Below, one piece after another: positions 6,890 to 14,898 of a stretch of 20,632 nucleotides of DNA. Location: NCBI GenBank assembly GCA_030673645.1, contig DAOVIO010000059.1:1-20632 (forward strand), written 5' to 3'. The position numbers were made by a program, and so were the translations under genes. The first letter of the stretch is position 1. The number at the start of each line of letters is the position of its first letter. The notes below the pieces were generated by a model. That model was not told the origin of the DNA. It saw only the letters and a program-made list of their open reading frames with translations, and did no database searches. Origin of the DNA: JAGLSB01 sp023135955 (GTDB taxonomy: Bacteria > Bacteroidota > Bacteroidia > Bacteroidales > GCA-2748055).

Positions 6890-8197
6890 TCAAAGCTTAC
6901 AGGAACCATCGGGCCTCACTTCCCCTAACAACTCCCCTATTTCCTCAACAACCCTCTCACTATCCGAATATTCCAAAGAATAACATTTCAATCCACTAAA
7001 CCATTCGATAAAACGTTCGGCGTAAACAGGATTCCCGGAGATCCATGCTTCTTCGGTAAATAATTTCATGGCTTCAGGAATTGTAAGAGGTTCGAGTTTG
7101 TATTTGATCTTCGGATTGTATTTAACAAAGACCAAATGAGTAGCAGGAAAAGGGGAATAATTGAAATTTTTATGATGCACAGGAGGTAAAAATCGTAAGG
7201 ACTTATTGGTAAGTCTGAACTTTTTTTCGGGAGTGGTTCTTAATTCCGGATAAAACTTTGAGAGTAGTTCAAATGAGCCTGCTTTAACTGAAAATGCTGC
7301 AGGAAAAGGATAAATAAGTGCTGTTTCTCCATCCAATGGAACATAATCATCTGACGCCAGCTCGTATCCTTCTTTCTGCATAAGTGCTGCAAAAGTAGAT
7401 TTTCCGGATCCACTTGCAGAACTTAACATCATTGCATTTTTTCTATTCGTAATTATTGCACCATGAATAATACTCATCCATTCGGAAATATCTTTCTTAT
7501 AAATTACATTCCCAAACTCTATAAGAATTCTACGCTTGAGTCCCGGAATTTCTGTGTCTGTCCATTCCTGTTCTACAGGTTTAATTTGCTTAAGGACATG
7601 CTTTCCGCCTGAGTCAAATACACGAAATACTGCATCAGCCTCCTTTTCATTTCCTATCTCAATCTCCATATGCGCAAAGCTATGATGATTATAATATTCT
7701 AAAATCTCAGTTGCAAATTCGAATCTTACTACTACATCATTCGCTTTGTAAGTATGAATTATTTTATCTTCATCCGTTTCATCCTCAACCAAATTCTCTA
7801 TTTCCAACTTATCTTCTTCAACTTTTTTCAAACCCTCTAAAACTTCAATAATCTCTATCACAAACCTCTTTGCTTCCTCTTCCCCTAAACCATATCTCTT
7901 CATTAACTTCCCTACCACCACGCCAATTTCTTCACCCCTGTCACCCCTGTCACCCCCGTAACCCCCATCACTCTCTTCCCCTCTTCCCCTCTTCCCTTCA
8001 TCACCTCTTCCCCTCTTCCCCTCTCCACTTTCCCCTCCGTAACCCCGTAACCCCGTAACCCCGTAACCACCATTCCCAAACACCTCCTCAAAAACCAAAT
8101 ACGCCGGCTCCTCCAAATGAATCCACTGATTATATTCCTCTATCCATACTACGTAGGAATCATCAAATTTACGGACTATGTGATTTTTGATTTTCAC
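6890..8197 (-). CDS. PqqD/RRE-like domain fused to HprK-like kinase
   Basis: A 435-residue protein with a GTG start. Residues 1-128 look like a PqqD-type RiPP recognition domain (VVWIEEYNQWIHLEEPAYLVFEEVF, then VVGKLMKRYGLGEEEAKRFVIEIIEVLEGL). They are split at residues 42-88 by a Gly/Glu/Arg/Lys low-complexity insert encoded by minisatellite DNA. The C-terminal part (about 235-435) is an HPr-kinase/PEPCK-like P-loop domain: Walker A SASGSGKST (260-268), SDD (282-284), then PFPAAFSVKAG. HprK-like kinases in some peptide-modification clusters phosphorylate a precursor peptide, and the RRE domain would supply precursor binding. That role is inference; no recognised precursor or maturase lies next to it. 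A kinase acting on a carbohydrate or protein substrate is the alternative. higBA follows 64 bp downstream on the same strand. Confidence 0.72.
   Translation of the reverse strand: MKIKNHIVRKFDDSYVVWIEEYNQWIHLEEPAYLVFEEVFGNGGYGVTGLRGYGGESGEGKRGRGDEGKRGRGEESDGGYGGDRGDRGEEIGVVVGKLMKRYGLGEEEAKRFVIEIIEVLEGLKKVEEDKLEIENLVEDETDEDKIIHTYKANDVVVRFEFATEILEYYNHHSFAHMEIEIGNEKEADAVFRVFDSGGKHVLKQIKPVEQEWTDTEIPGLKRRILIEFGNVIYKKDISEWMSIIHGAIITNRKNAMMLSSASGSGKSTFAALMQKEGYELASDDYVPLDGETALIYPFPAAFSVKAGSFELLSKFYPELRTTPEKKFRLTNKSLRFLPPVHHKNFNYSPFPATHLVFVKYNPKIKYKLEPLTIPEAMKLFTEEAWISGNPVYAERFIEWFSGLKCYSLEYSDSERVVEEIGELLGEVRPDGSCKL
7934..8074 (-). repeat. In-frame minisatellite inside the kinase gene
   Basis: On the coding strand short tandem runs succeed one another: GGTTACGGG repeats, GGGGAAGAG repeats with GTGATG, then GGTGACAGG repeats. 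They encode residues 42-88 (GGYG, GEGKRGRG, GGDRGDRG) and keep the frame open. Similar 9-11 bp G-rich units form the intergenic arrays at 4222-4302 and 13571-13674. Confidence 0.8.
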
Positions 8198-8574
8198 TAA
8201 TTGAAAATATATTCTTGAACTGATAAAGATAATTTATTAAATCGTATTCAAGACCACGAAGACTTAAAAATGCAACCCACTCCTGTAGTGGTGGATTCTC
8301 TGGATCACTTGTCCCGGGGGGTCTAATACAACCACCCAGTGATTGAAAAATATTAATTCGATTTTAATATTATGAAAGATTTATTTAAATCCAGATATTA
8401 TTACCCGCCATTTTATAATTTGGAACAAATTTTCAGTCCTTTTATCCCATTCGATAATAGCATAGGTGCTCTTTTGTTACACTCTGCATAGCTATATTAA
8501 CAATCTTCAAACCTTTAAATAATAATATTTGTTGCATTTGATTTTGTCCCGCTTCCAATTAAATATAAATTCAT
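8198..8574. other. Intergenic region with a possible gene remnant
   Basis: AT-rich except for 8270-8340. On the minus strand a frame is open from 8363 to a stop at 8171-8169 and reads like protein (for example PENPPLQEWVAFLSLRGLEY). It has no ATG, GTG or TTG ahead of its first plausible residues. It may be a decayed gene upstream of the kinase. A small CCACT-CCTGT-AGTGG hairpin lies at about 8277-8291. Nothing else is recognisable. Confidence 0.4.
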
Positions 8575-8582
8575 TACATTTG
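8575..8582 (+). promoter_or_regulatory. Candidate -7 box of mntA-hepT operon
   Basis: TACATTTG matches TAnnTTTG exactly and ends four bases before the ATG at 8587. No TTG is found 19-21 bases upstream, so the -33 element is not supported. The geometry is the same as at 5048 and 6830. Confidence 0.45.
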
Positions 8583-8586
8583 TTAT

Positions 8587-8877
8587 ATGTCTGGAATAGA
8601 GGTTCAAAATATAATAATTACATATCTCAAGGATTATAATCCTGTTAAAGTTGCCATATTTGGATCATTTGCAAGAGATGAAAATACACCTTCAAGCGAT
8701 ATAGATATTCTTGTTCAATTTCGGCAAACTTATTCTCTTTTGCAGTTAATAAACATTGAAAATACTTTATCTGAAAAACTTGGTATTAAGGTTGATTTAG
8801 TTACTGAAGGCGCTATAAAAAATGATAGAATTAAAAAAAGTATTCAGAAAGATTTGCAGATAATTTATCAGGCATGA
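8587..8877 (+). CDS. mntA: MntA-type nucleotidyltransferase antitoxin
   Basis: A 96-residue protein with GSFARDENTPSSDIDILVQF: GS at 26-27, the catalytic acids D38 and D40, and the third acid D70 in KVDLVTE. This is the minimal MNT signature of MntA. In the studied HepT/MntA systems the enzyme transfers AMP units to a tyrosine in the RX4HXY motif of the HEPN toxin, which silences its RNase activity. The HEPN partner follows with a four-base overlap (8874-8877) and, once a frameshift is corrected, has that exact motif. The protein itself appears intact. Confidence 0.85.
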   Translation: MSGIEVQNIIITYLKDYNPVKVAIFGSFARDENTPSSDIDILVQFRQTYSLLQLINIENTLSEKLGIKVDLVTEGAIKNDRIKKSIQKDLQIIYQA

Positions 8878-9204
8878 GGGAAGATATAGTGTATATAGAG
8901 CATATACTGAAAGCTATTGATAAAATCCATGCTTATAGTGAAGGAATGTCACAATCAGATTTCAGAGATAATGAACTGGCTCAGGATGCAATAATTCGTA
9001 ATATCGAAATAATAGGAGAGTCGACAAAGAACATTTCAAAGGATCTTAAAGACAAATATTTCAAAATTCCCTGGAAGTCTATGGCAAGGTATGCGTGATA
9101 AATTGATTCATGATTATATGGGTGTTGATATAGATGTGATATGGAAAACCATAGAGCAAGACATTCCATTTTTGGAGTCACTCATTAAAGAAATTGTAGC
9201 ATAA
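8874..9204 (+). pseudogene. hepT: HepT-type HEPN toxin gene, frameshifted
   Basis: The frame from ATG 8874 ends early at a TGA (9096-9098), giving 74 residues that finish SMARYA. Removing one base in GCAAGG (about 9084-9086) joins it to an open frame that runs to TAA at 9202-9204. This restores a 109-residue HepT-like protein containing GMRDKLIHDYMG. That segment is the RX4HXY motif (R, H and Y at about 74, 79, 81), the RNase site and the tyrosine targeted by MntA. As sequenced, the toxin lacks its catalytic motif. The cause could be a loss-of-function mutation, an assembly error or, less likely, +1 frameshifting. Confidence 0.85.
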
Positions 9205-9394
9205 ACAATCCATCCTGAGCTTGTCGAAGGACCGAAGAGCCTCCCAATCAGCACCCCGAGGGAATACTCGGGACTAGTACTGAACCAAGTTCAGCATAAA
9301 TTCAACAATCAATTTCCGCATCGCAGGTATGCTCACGTAAATTGTGTTTCACTGAGCATCACCACTCCCGATAGCTATCGGGAAGCACACCAAC
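9205..9394. repeat. Dispersed palindromic repeats between convergent genes
   Basis: The gap between hepT and the deacetylase holds ATCCTGAGCTTGTCGAAGGA (about 9212-9231), a very widespread interspersed repeat. It also holds CCCGAG-6-CTCGGG (9255-9272), CTGAA-5-TTCAG (9280-9294) and a perfect 18-bp palindrome TCCCGATAGCTATCGGGA (9366-9383). The stretch 9270-9303 recurs at 14824-14857. Confidence 0.7.
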
Positions 9395-10066
9395 TCAACC
9401 AATCCTCCTCCCACTAACCCCCTTCAACCACATCCTATCAGCTTTGTATTTTTGCATAGGGATTGCTTCCATTTCGTAGCCTTCATCCTGAAGAAATTTG
9501 AGGACGCGTGGAAGTGCATAATAAAGATTTTTGCGGGCTTTGTCTGAATCGTGGAAGACAATTATTGATCCGGGCTTAACATTGTCCACAACATTATGGT
9601 AAACCTGATCGCCAGGCACTTTCCTGTTGTAATCAATACTTAGGGTGTTCCACATAATGATGCGATATTGCTTAACAATATCCAGAACCTGTGCTCTTCG
9701 AATCCGTCCGTATGGTGGTCGAAATAGATTTGAATTAATAAATCCCGAGGCAAGCTCAATATCTTCATAATATGTCCTCTTGCTGCTTCTGAAGCCTTTT
9801 AGATGACTGTAAGTATGATTCCCTACAGAATGACCAGCCCCCAGGATTCTTTGATAAACATCGGGATAATGTTCTACATTTCTTCCAATACAGAAAAAAG
9901 TCGCTTTAGCATTATAACTTTCGAGCTGAGCGAGTACCCAATCGCTTACTTCTGGTGTAGGACCATCATCAAATGTGAGAAAAACCTTTCGCAATTCACC
10001 ATAAAAACCCCATGTCATACGAGGCATGAGCCGAGTAATAAAATCCGGAGGTTTAACTATCAGCAT
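9395..10066 (-). CDS. Polysaccharide deacetylase, NodB family (CE4)
   Basis: A 223-residue single-domain NodB enzyme with all five CE4 motifs: TFDDGP (31-36, catalytic base and metal Asp), HTYSH (84-88, metal histidines), RPPYG (116-120), W139 with the D145 region, and FHDS (171-174). It removes N-acetyl or O-acetyl groups from a polysaccharide such as peptidoglycan or surface glycan. There is no clear signal peptide, only a mildly hydrophobic N-terminus (MLIVKPPDFITRLMPRMTWGF), so its location is uncertain. It starts six bases after the DUF2723 gene on the same strand and is almost certainly in one operon with it, which suggests a shared role in glycan or glycoprotein assembly at the envelope. 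Confidence 0.9.
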   Translation of the reverse strand: MLIVKPPDFITRLMPRMTWGFYGELRKVFLTFDDGPTPEVSDWVLAQLESYNAKATFFCIGRNVEHYPDVYQRILGAGHSVGNHTYSHLKGFRSSKRTYYEDIELASGFINSNLFRPPYGRIRRAQVLDIVKQYRIIMWNTLSIDYNRKVPGDQVYHNVVDNVKPGSIIVFHDSDKARKNLYYALPRVLKFLQDEGYEMEAIPMQKYKADRMWLKGVSGRRIG

Positions 10067-10072
10067 AACATT

Positions 10073-13000
10073 TTATTGGAAGAAAGACGAATTAGTATTT
10101 CTATCATGATTGCCTATCATTTCCATCAATTGTTGCGACAACTCAGATTGATTAAAGGAATTTGATATGCTAAAAAGCGACATCAGATTACGTGATGCAA
10201 AACGATAGTCATTTGCACTTAAACTAAATTCTGTTGGTTTATCACCCATCAAATCTTCATAATAATACAATTCAGCATCCATCATTTTAGCAAATTCCGA
10301 AGAAATACTATTTGCTTTTTCAAACTCTCCAAGAGAATAATAAATCTGGATGAGAGGCATAATAGCAGCATTATATCCAACCCTATCCATTGGCATCAGT
10401 TCCATGCAACGATCAACAACGGCTAAGGCGCTATCTTTTCGACCTTCTTCCAATAATGCATTAGCCAGAGTTGAGAAAGTATATCTGAAATTTGTGAGCA
10501 TTCTGAGGTTATTTTCATCAAGATAAACATCCGGATCTTCAATATTACCCCAGCGGAATTTATTCATCACGTTTTCATACATAATATCTGTACTTACACT
10601 ACCTGCAAACAAGTCGTTGTTAGGGCCAGTTGCCGGCATTAATCTGTATCCAAGTCCTTCTCTATGCAGATAAGGCTCCAGATCAAGGAAATTCTCTTTC
10701 GATGCAGTGATTGCAAAATAGACAGGACGCGCCCAATCTCCTTTGTTTACATTATTTATCAAATCAAGAATCATTAATGAATTCTTTGGAAGACCTCTTC
10801 TGCCGGTTAATTCAAATTTCATTTCAGTAACTATCGATGCTTCCTGCTCTGGTGTCATAAAACCTTGTGCTTTCACGGCTGCAGTATCAATTTCAATGAC
10901 GAATTTTCGTCCCGGAAAGAAATATCTGCCATCCTTAAATCTAGGATTATTTGAAAGAAGGAAATTCAAGGCAGCATCGAGTGGCATATGTGCAGGATCG
11001 ATTCTTTTTGCAAAAGACTCAACACTATTTATAAGACTTTCGAGTTCCGCAGAATCAAATCCTAGTTCTTCACTTTGCCTGCTTACTTTTCCTACAGCAC
11101 TGGCAAAATTCTGAAGACTGACTACTTCATGACCCTTTTTCAATTCACTATAATCTTTTGGAGCTAGTTCAGGCAACTTTGACTTGGCTGCCAAAGTAAG
11201 GAAGCGCGAATATAAATTGGCATATTCACTTTCAAAAAATCGTTTATTCGCTCTGTACTTTTCGTCTAGCAATATAAGTGTATTATCGGCAAACTGAATA
11301 TAATCGCGAGTACCATTTCGATATTCTCTTTCGCTAAAACCAAATGCAACCGGATCAGAATCGTACATTCTGGTGGCCATCTGACCAATATACCAGTCGG
11401 CTGTAAAATAAGAAAGATTGATTACTCTTATATCTGTCCTCACTCCTTCAACTTCCTGCAAATACCATAACGGGAATGTGTCGTTATCACCATTAGTGAA
11501 GATTACCGCATTCTGGTCGCAGGAATTTAAGTAATTATAGGCAAAATCCCTGGCAGTATATCTGCCCGAACGATCATGGTCGTCCCAGTTCTCTGCTGCC
11601 ATTAATCCCGGCACTGCGATTAAGCTAAGCGCACCAACCCCAACGATTGCAATTCCAGATTTATATTCTTTTGTTAATGCGTTAATGAGTCCTAGTACTC
11701 CAAGCCCAATCCATATTGCAAAAGCATAGAAAGATCCCGCATAGGCATAATCTCTTTCTCTGGGTTGATGTGGATATTGATTCAAGTAAGCAACAATTGC
11801 CAACCCGGTAAACAGAAATAACAATCCAACCACCCAAAATTCTTTATTTTGCTTTTTATATTGAAATACCATTCCGAAAATTCCTAGTATTAATGGGAGT
11901 AGATAATATTTATTGCGCGCTTGATTATTCTTCAGGTGGTCAGGTAAATTATCTTGCGGGCCCAGTCTTGCTCCGTCAATAAAATTAATCCCGCTAATCC
12001 AGTTTCCATGGGTTAATCCTCCATGACCCTGAATATCGTTTTGTTTTCCGGCAAAGTTCCACATGAAATACCTCATATACATAAATCCAATCTGGTATCG
12101 GACTAAAAATCTTATGTTTTGAGTAAATGTAGGTTTTGCGAGAGGTTGGCTTGTGTCAAATTGGTATTGACCGTCAGATCCTCTAACTGGACTCCCGTTT
12201 TCATCTCTAACTACTTCATACAAATCAGATCTCTGCATTTTCGCCCAATACAGATATTTTTCAACATGATGTGCCTGATCGCTCCACATTCTTGGCGTCA
12301 GACCTTTAAAATCATCGTGGAATTTATAATCGTTTGTTTCAACTTTAGTATATTTCCCATCATCCTTATAATATATGGGCTTACCTTTTATCAGTTCAAT
12401 TGCTGGCGCGTTAAAATAATTTCCGTAGAAAAGAGGGGTATCTCCATATTGTTCCCTATTCAGATAACGCAGGAGTGAAAAAGCGGTATCAGGATTACTT
12501 TCATCGAGTGGAGTATTTGCGTTTGAACGTATTATTATTACACCATAAGAGGCATAACCAATGGCAATAACCGCAAAAATAGTTACTAAGGTATTCCAGA
12601 TAATCAGTTTCTTTTTGTATGTGTAATAAATGGCTAAAGCAATCCCGCCAAACAAAAGAATGCTGTATACAATCAGTCCGCTATGATAAGCCATTCCAAA
12701 GCTATTTACAAACAATAATTCCAGCCATGAGCCGACCATCACAATACCGGGTATGAGCATATACATTAACACTCCGAGTATAACAACAGAAAGTAAAAGA
12801 GACATGATTATTCCACGTCTTGTTACTTCATACTTCCGGAAGTAAACAACAAATACGATTGCAGGTATTGCAAGGAGATTCAGAAGGTGAACCCCGATTG
12901 ATAATCCCATGAGATAAGCAATTAGTATAATCCATTTATTTGCATGAGGTTCATCGGCAATATTCTCCCATTTTAAAATTGCCCAGAAAACAAAGGCTGT

Positions 13001-13459
13001 AAACAATGACGAGGTTCCATAAACTTCGGCTTCAACGGCCGAAAACCAAAAGGTGTCTGAAAATGTATAAGCCAATGCACCAACTGCCGAAGCTATTATT
13101 ATCGAAAGTATTTTCCCATTTGTATAATCCTCTTCATTACTTACAAGCATCTTCCTTGCGAGGTGACTTATTGTCCAGTACAAAAACATTATAGTAAATG
13201 CCGATGTCAGGGCAGACAATACATTCATACTAACAGAAACATTTTCGACATTAGTGGCAAATAGGGTAAAAAACCTTCCGAGGATCATAAAGAAAGGTGC
13301 TCCTGGAGGATGTCCCACTTCCAGCTTATAGGATGAAGTTATAAATTCACCGGTATCCCAGAAACTGGTGGTGGATTCCATTGTAAGTAAATAAACAACA
13401 GCTGAAATTACGAATAATGCCCAGCCAACAATCAGATTGTATTTGCGGAAAGTTTTCAT
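10073..13459 (-). CDS. DUF2723 / GT117-type membrane protein with C-terminal TPR
   Basis: A 1128-residue protein. About a dozen hydrophobic helices fill the first ~650 residues. The N-terminal loop holds WDTGEF (34-39) and HPPGAP (50-55), the hallmark of DUF2723 and similar to the acidic loop of GT-C sugar transferases. A second conserved block, NQYPHQPRERDYAYAGSFYAFAIWIG, lies in the middle, followed by a soluble part with FTNGDNDTFPLWYLQEVEGVRTDIRVINLSY. The last ~150 residues look like TPR helices. Eukaryotic relatives (TMEM260) are protein O-mannosyltransferases, so a protein O-glycosylation role is a reasonable inference. It has a consensus promoter and a co-oriented deacetylase gene. 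Confidence 0.85.
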   Translation of the reverse strand: MKTFRKYNLIVGWALFVISAVVYLLTMESTTSFWDTGEFITSSYKLEVGHPPGAPFFMILGRFFTLFATNVENVSVSMNVLSALTSAFTIMFLYWTISHLARKMLVSNEEDYTNGKILSIIIASAVGALAYTFSDTFWFSAVEAEVYGTSSLFTAFVFWAILKWENIADEPHANKWIILIAYLMGLSIGVHLLNLLAIPAIVFVVYFRKYEVTRRGIIMSLLLSVVILGVLMYMLIPGIVMVGSWLELLFVNSFGMAYHSGLIVYSILLFGGIALAIYYTYKKKLIIWNTLVTIFAVIAIGYASYGVIIIRSNANTPLDESNPDTAFSLLRYLNREQYGDTPLFYGNYFNAPAIELIKGKPIYYKDDGKYTKVETNDYKFHDDFKGLTPRMWSDQAHHVEKYLYWAKMQRSDLYEVVRDENGSPVRGSDGQYQFDTSQPLAKPTFTQNIRFLVRYQIGFMYMRYFMWNFAGKQNDIQGHGGLTHGNWISGINFIDGARLGPQDNLPDHLKNNQARNKYYLLPLILGIFGMVFQYKKQNKEFWVVGLLFLFTGLAIVAYLNQYPHQPRERDYAYAGSFYAFAIWIGLGVLGLINALTKEYKSGIAIVGVGALSLIAVPGLMAAENWDDHDRSGRYTARDFAYNYLNSCDQNAVIFTNGDNDTFPLWYLQEVEGVRTDIRVINLSYFTADWYIGQMATRMYDSDPVAFGFSEREYRNGTRDYIQFADNTLILLDEKYRANKRFFESEYANLYSRFLTLAAKSKLPELAPKDYSELKKGHEVVSLQNFASAVGKVSRQSEELGFDSAELESLINSVESFAKRIDPAHMPLDAALNFLLSNNPRFKDGRYFFPGRKFVIEIDTAAVKAQGFMTPEQEASIVTEMKFELTGRRGLPKNSLMILDLINNVNKGDWARPVYFAITASKENFLDLEPYLHREGLGYRLMPATGPNNDLFAGSVSTDIMYENVMNKFRWGNIEDPDVYLDENNLRMLTNFRYTFSTLANALLEEGRKDSALAVVDRCMELMPMDRVGYNAAIMPLIQIYYSLGEFEKANSISSEFAKMMDAELYYYEDLMGDKPTEFSLSANDYRFASRNLMSLFSISNSFNQSELSQQLMEMIGNHDRNTNSSFFQ

Positions 13460-13480
13460 TTATAGTCTATTAATTTTGCT

Positions 13481-13510
13481 CAAAAGTAAATAATATACAA
13501 AACCTGGCAA
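13481..13510 (-). promoter_or_regulatory. Promoter of the DUF2723 operon
   Basis: On the minus strand TTG (13510-13508) is 19 bases from TACTTTTG (13488-13481), an exact match to TTG-n19-TAnnTTTG. The predicted start site leaves a leader of about 15 bases before the ATG at 13459. A second TATCTTTG at 13515-13508 lacks a -33 partner. Confidence 0.65.
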
Positions 13511-13570
13511 AGATAAAACATAGAAAGTGATTTTTTATTTGAATGAAATGTTAATTTTGGTTAAATTGAA

Positions 13571-13674
13571 GAGGTTTGAAGAGGTTTGAAGAAGTTTGAA
13601 GAAGTTTGAAGAGGTTTGAAGTTGACAACCTGAAACCTCTTCAAACCTGAAACCTCTTCAAACCTGAAACTTAA
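13571..13674. repeat. Inverted minisatellite in a divergent promoter region
   Basis: The left arm is five exact 10-bp units GARGTTTGAA (13571-13620). The right arm (about 13627-13670) holds 17-bp units ACCTCTTCAAACCTGAA in opposite sense, so the arms can pair over CTTCAAACCTC-type segments. It ends about 10 bp before the start codon at 13682, where the promoter and leader of that gene should be. Confidence 0.85.
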
Positions 13675-13681
13675 AGCTATA

Positions 13682-14770
13682 ATGAAAAAGCATATACTAC
13701 CGATTATATTAATAAGCTTCCTCTTGAAGTGGACGACTCTATTCTCCCAGTTTCATTCGGAATATTTTAATACTTCCATTGAAAAATCTGTTGATTCAGA
13801 AAAATTAATGCTGAATCTCAATGCAGCAGGATTCTTTCACAACAATGAATTTTTTGGAACCGATGTTGAAGGTTATACTTTAACCGGAAATTATATTCAA
13901 CCATCGCTGATATATTCCATAAGTGATGATCTTCGAATTGGGGCAGGAGCTCATTTGTTAAGATATAATGGTGAAGAGGGTTTCAATGAGAAATTTCCGA
14001 TGCTAAGTATTATGTATAAGCCAATGGAGAATCTGGAAATTCTCCTTGGGAGTTACAATGGCGGCGACAATTTTTTATTACCTGAAGCATTGTATGCCAG
14101 AGAATTAAATTTTACAAAACTTGTAAATAATGGTGCCAATATTAGGTTTAATAATGAGAATATATATGTTCAGACCTGGCTCGACTGGGAAAAATTTATT
14201 GAATTCGGAGATCCTTTTCGTGAAGAATTCAGTTTTGGAACTCACGTGAGTTACAATCTTCTGAAAAAGGAAAGTTATGAACTCAGAATTCCTTTATATT
14301 TTATTGCAAATCATAAAGGTGGACAGATAAATTTTAATAATCAGCCAGTAGAAACCATTGCAGACTTTTCAACAGGAATTGAATATTCCCGAAAATCAGA
14401 TATGACTATTTTAGATAGTTTGAATTTTGCGAGTCTGATTTTTCTTGAAAAAGATATTGAAAGTCAGGAAAGCGGAGCCGCATTTTATTTAGGAACAGAA
14501 GTTTCCAAATCAATATTGGCTACTTCTATTGGATATTTTCATGCAAAAAACTGGGAATCAGTTCATGGGAATCCCTTAATGTTTGCAGGTGATTTTAATT
14601 CAGAGGATACAAAAAACATGATTTTATTCAAAGCGGGAATTGGAAAAAAAATCACAGAGAAAAGCGCATTTAGTCTGCGTTTTGAAGGCTATTATGATAT
14701 TGGGATAAATAAATTTCAATATAGCTATGGCCTTTATTTGGTTGTGAATGAGGGAATTGGCTTAAATTAA
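13682..14770 (+). CDS. Predicted outer-membrane beta-barrel protein, unknown function
   Basis: A 362-residue protein with a signal peptide (KKHILPIILISFLLKWTTLFSQ). After it come many alternating hydrophobic and polar strands with aromatic girdle residues, for example LRIGAGAHLLRY, MLSIMYKPMENLEILLGSYNG, FSFGTHVSYNLL and FQYSYGLYLVV, with Asn/Asp/Gly turns. This is the pattern of an outer-membrane barrel of about 14-16 strands. I do not recognise a family. The end (GIGLN) lacks the aromatic C-terminal residue of many barrels. The gene is transcribed away from the DUF2723 gene, and its start is preceded by the inverted minisatellite. No TAnnTTTG promoter with a -33 element is seen, though TAATTTTG occurs at 13552-13559. 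Confidence 0.75.
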   Translation: MKKHILPIILISFLLKWTTLFSQFHSEYFNTSIEKSVDSEKLMLNLNAAGFFHNNEFFGTDVEGYTLTGNYIQPSLIYSISDDLRIGAGAHLLRYNGEEGFNEKFPMLSIMYKPMENLEILLGSYNGGDNFLLPEALYARELNFTKLVNNGANIRFNNENIYVQTWLDWEKFIEFGDPFREEFSFGTHVSYNLLKKESYELRIPLYFIANHKGGQINFNNQPVETIADFSTGIEYSRKSDMTILDSLNFASLIFLEKDIESQESGAAFYLGTEVSKSILATSIGYFHAKNWESVHGNPLMFAGDFNSEDTKNMILFKAGIGKKITEKSAFSLRFEGYYDIGINKFQYSYGLYLVVNEGIGLN

Positions 14771-14823
14771 CTATCTCGCAGTAAGCTGATGGAAATATAA
14801 CTCATGAGGTCCCTCGACTTCGC

Positions 14824-14857
14824 GGGATCAGTACTGAAACAAGTTCAGCATATATTC
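14824..14857. repeat. Dispersed repeat copy
   Basis: Matches 9270-9303 with only a few differences and has the same CTGAA-ACAAG-TTCAG hairpin (14834-14848). It lies between the barrel gene and the glycosylase gene, which converge. Confidence 0.75.
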
Positions 14858-14898
14858 GACTAAATAATTTTGCTTCTCAAAATTAAAGTCTTACTGAT

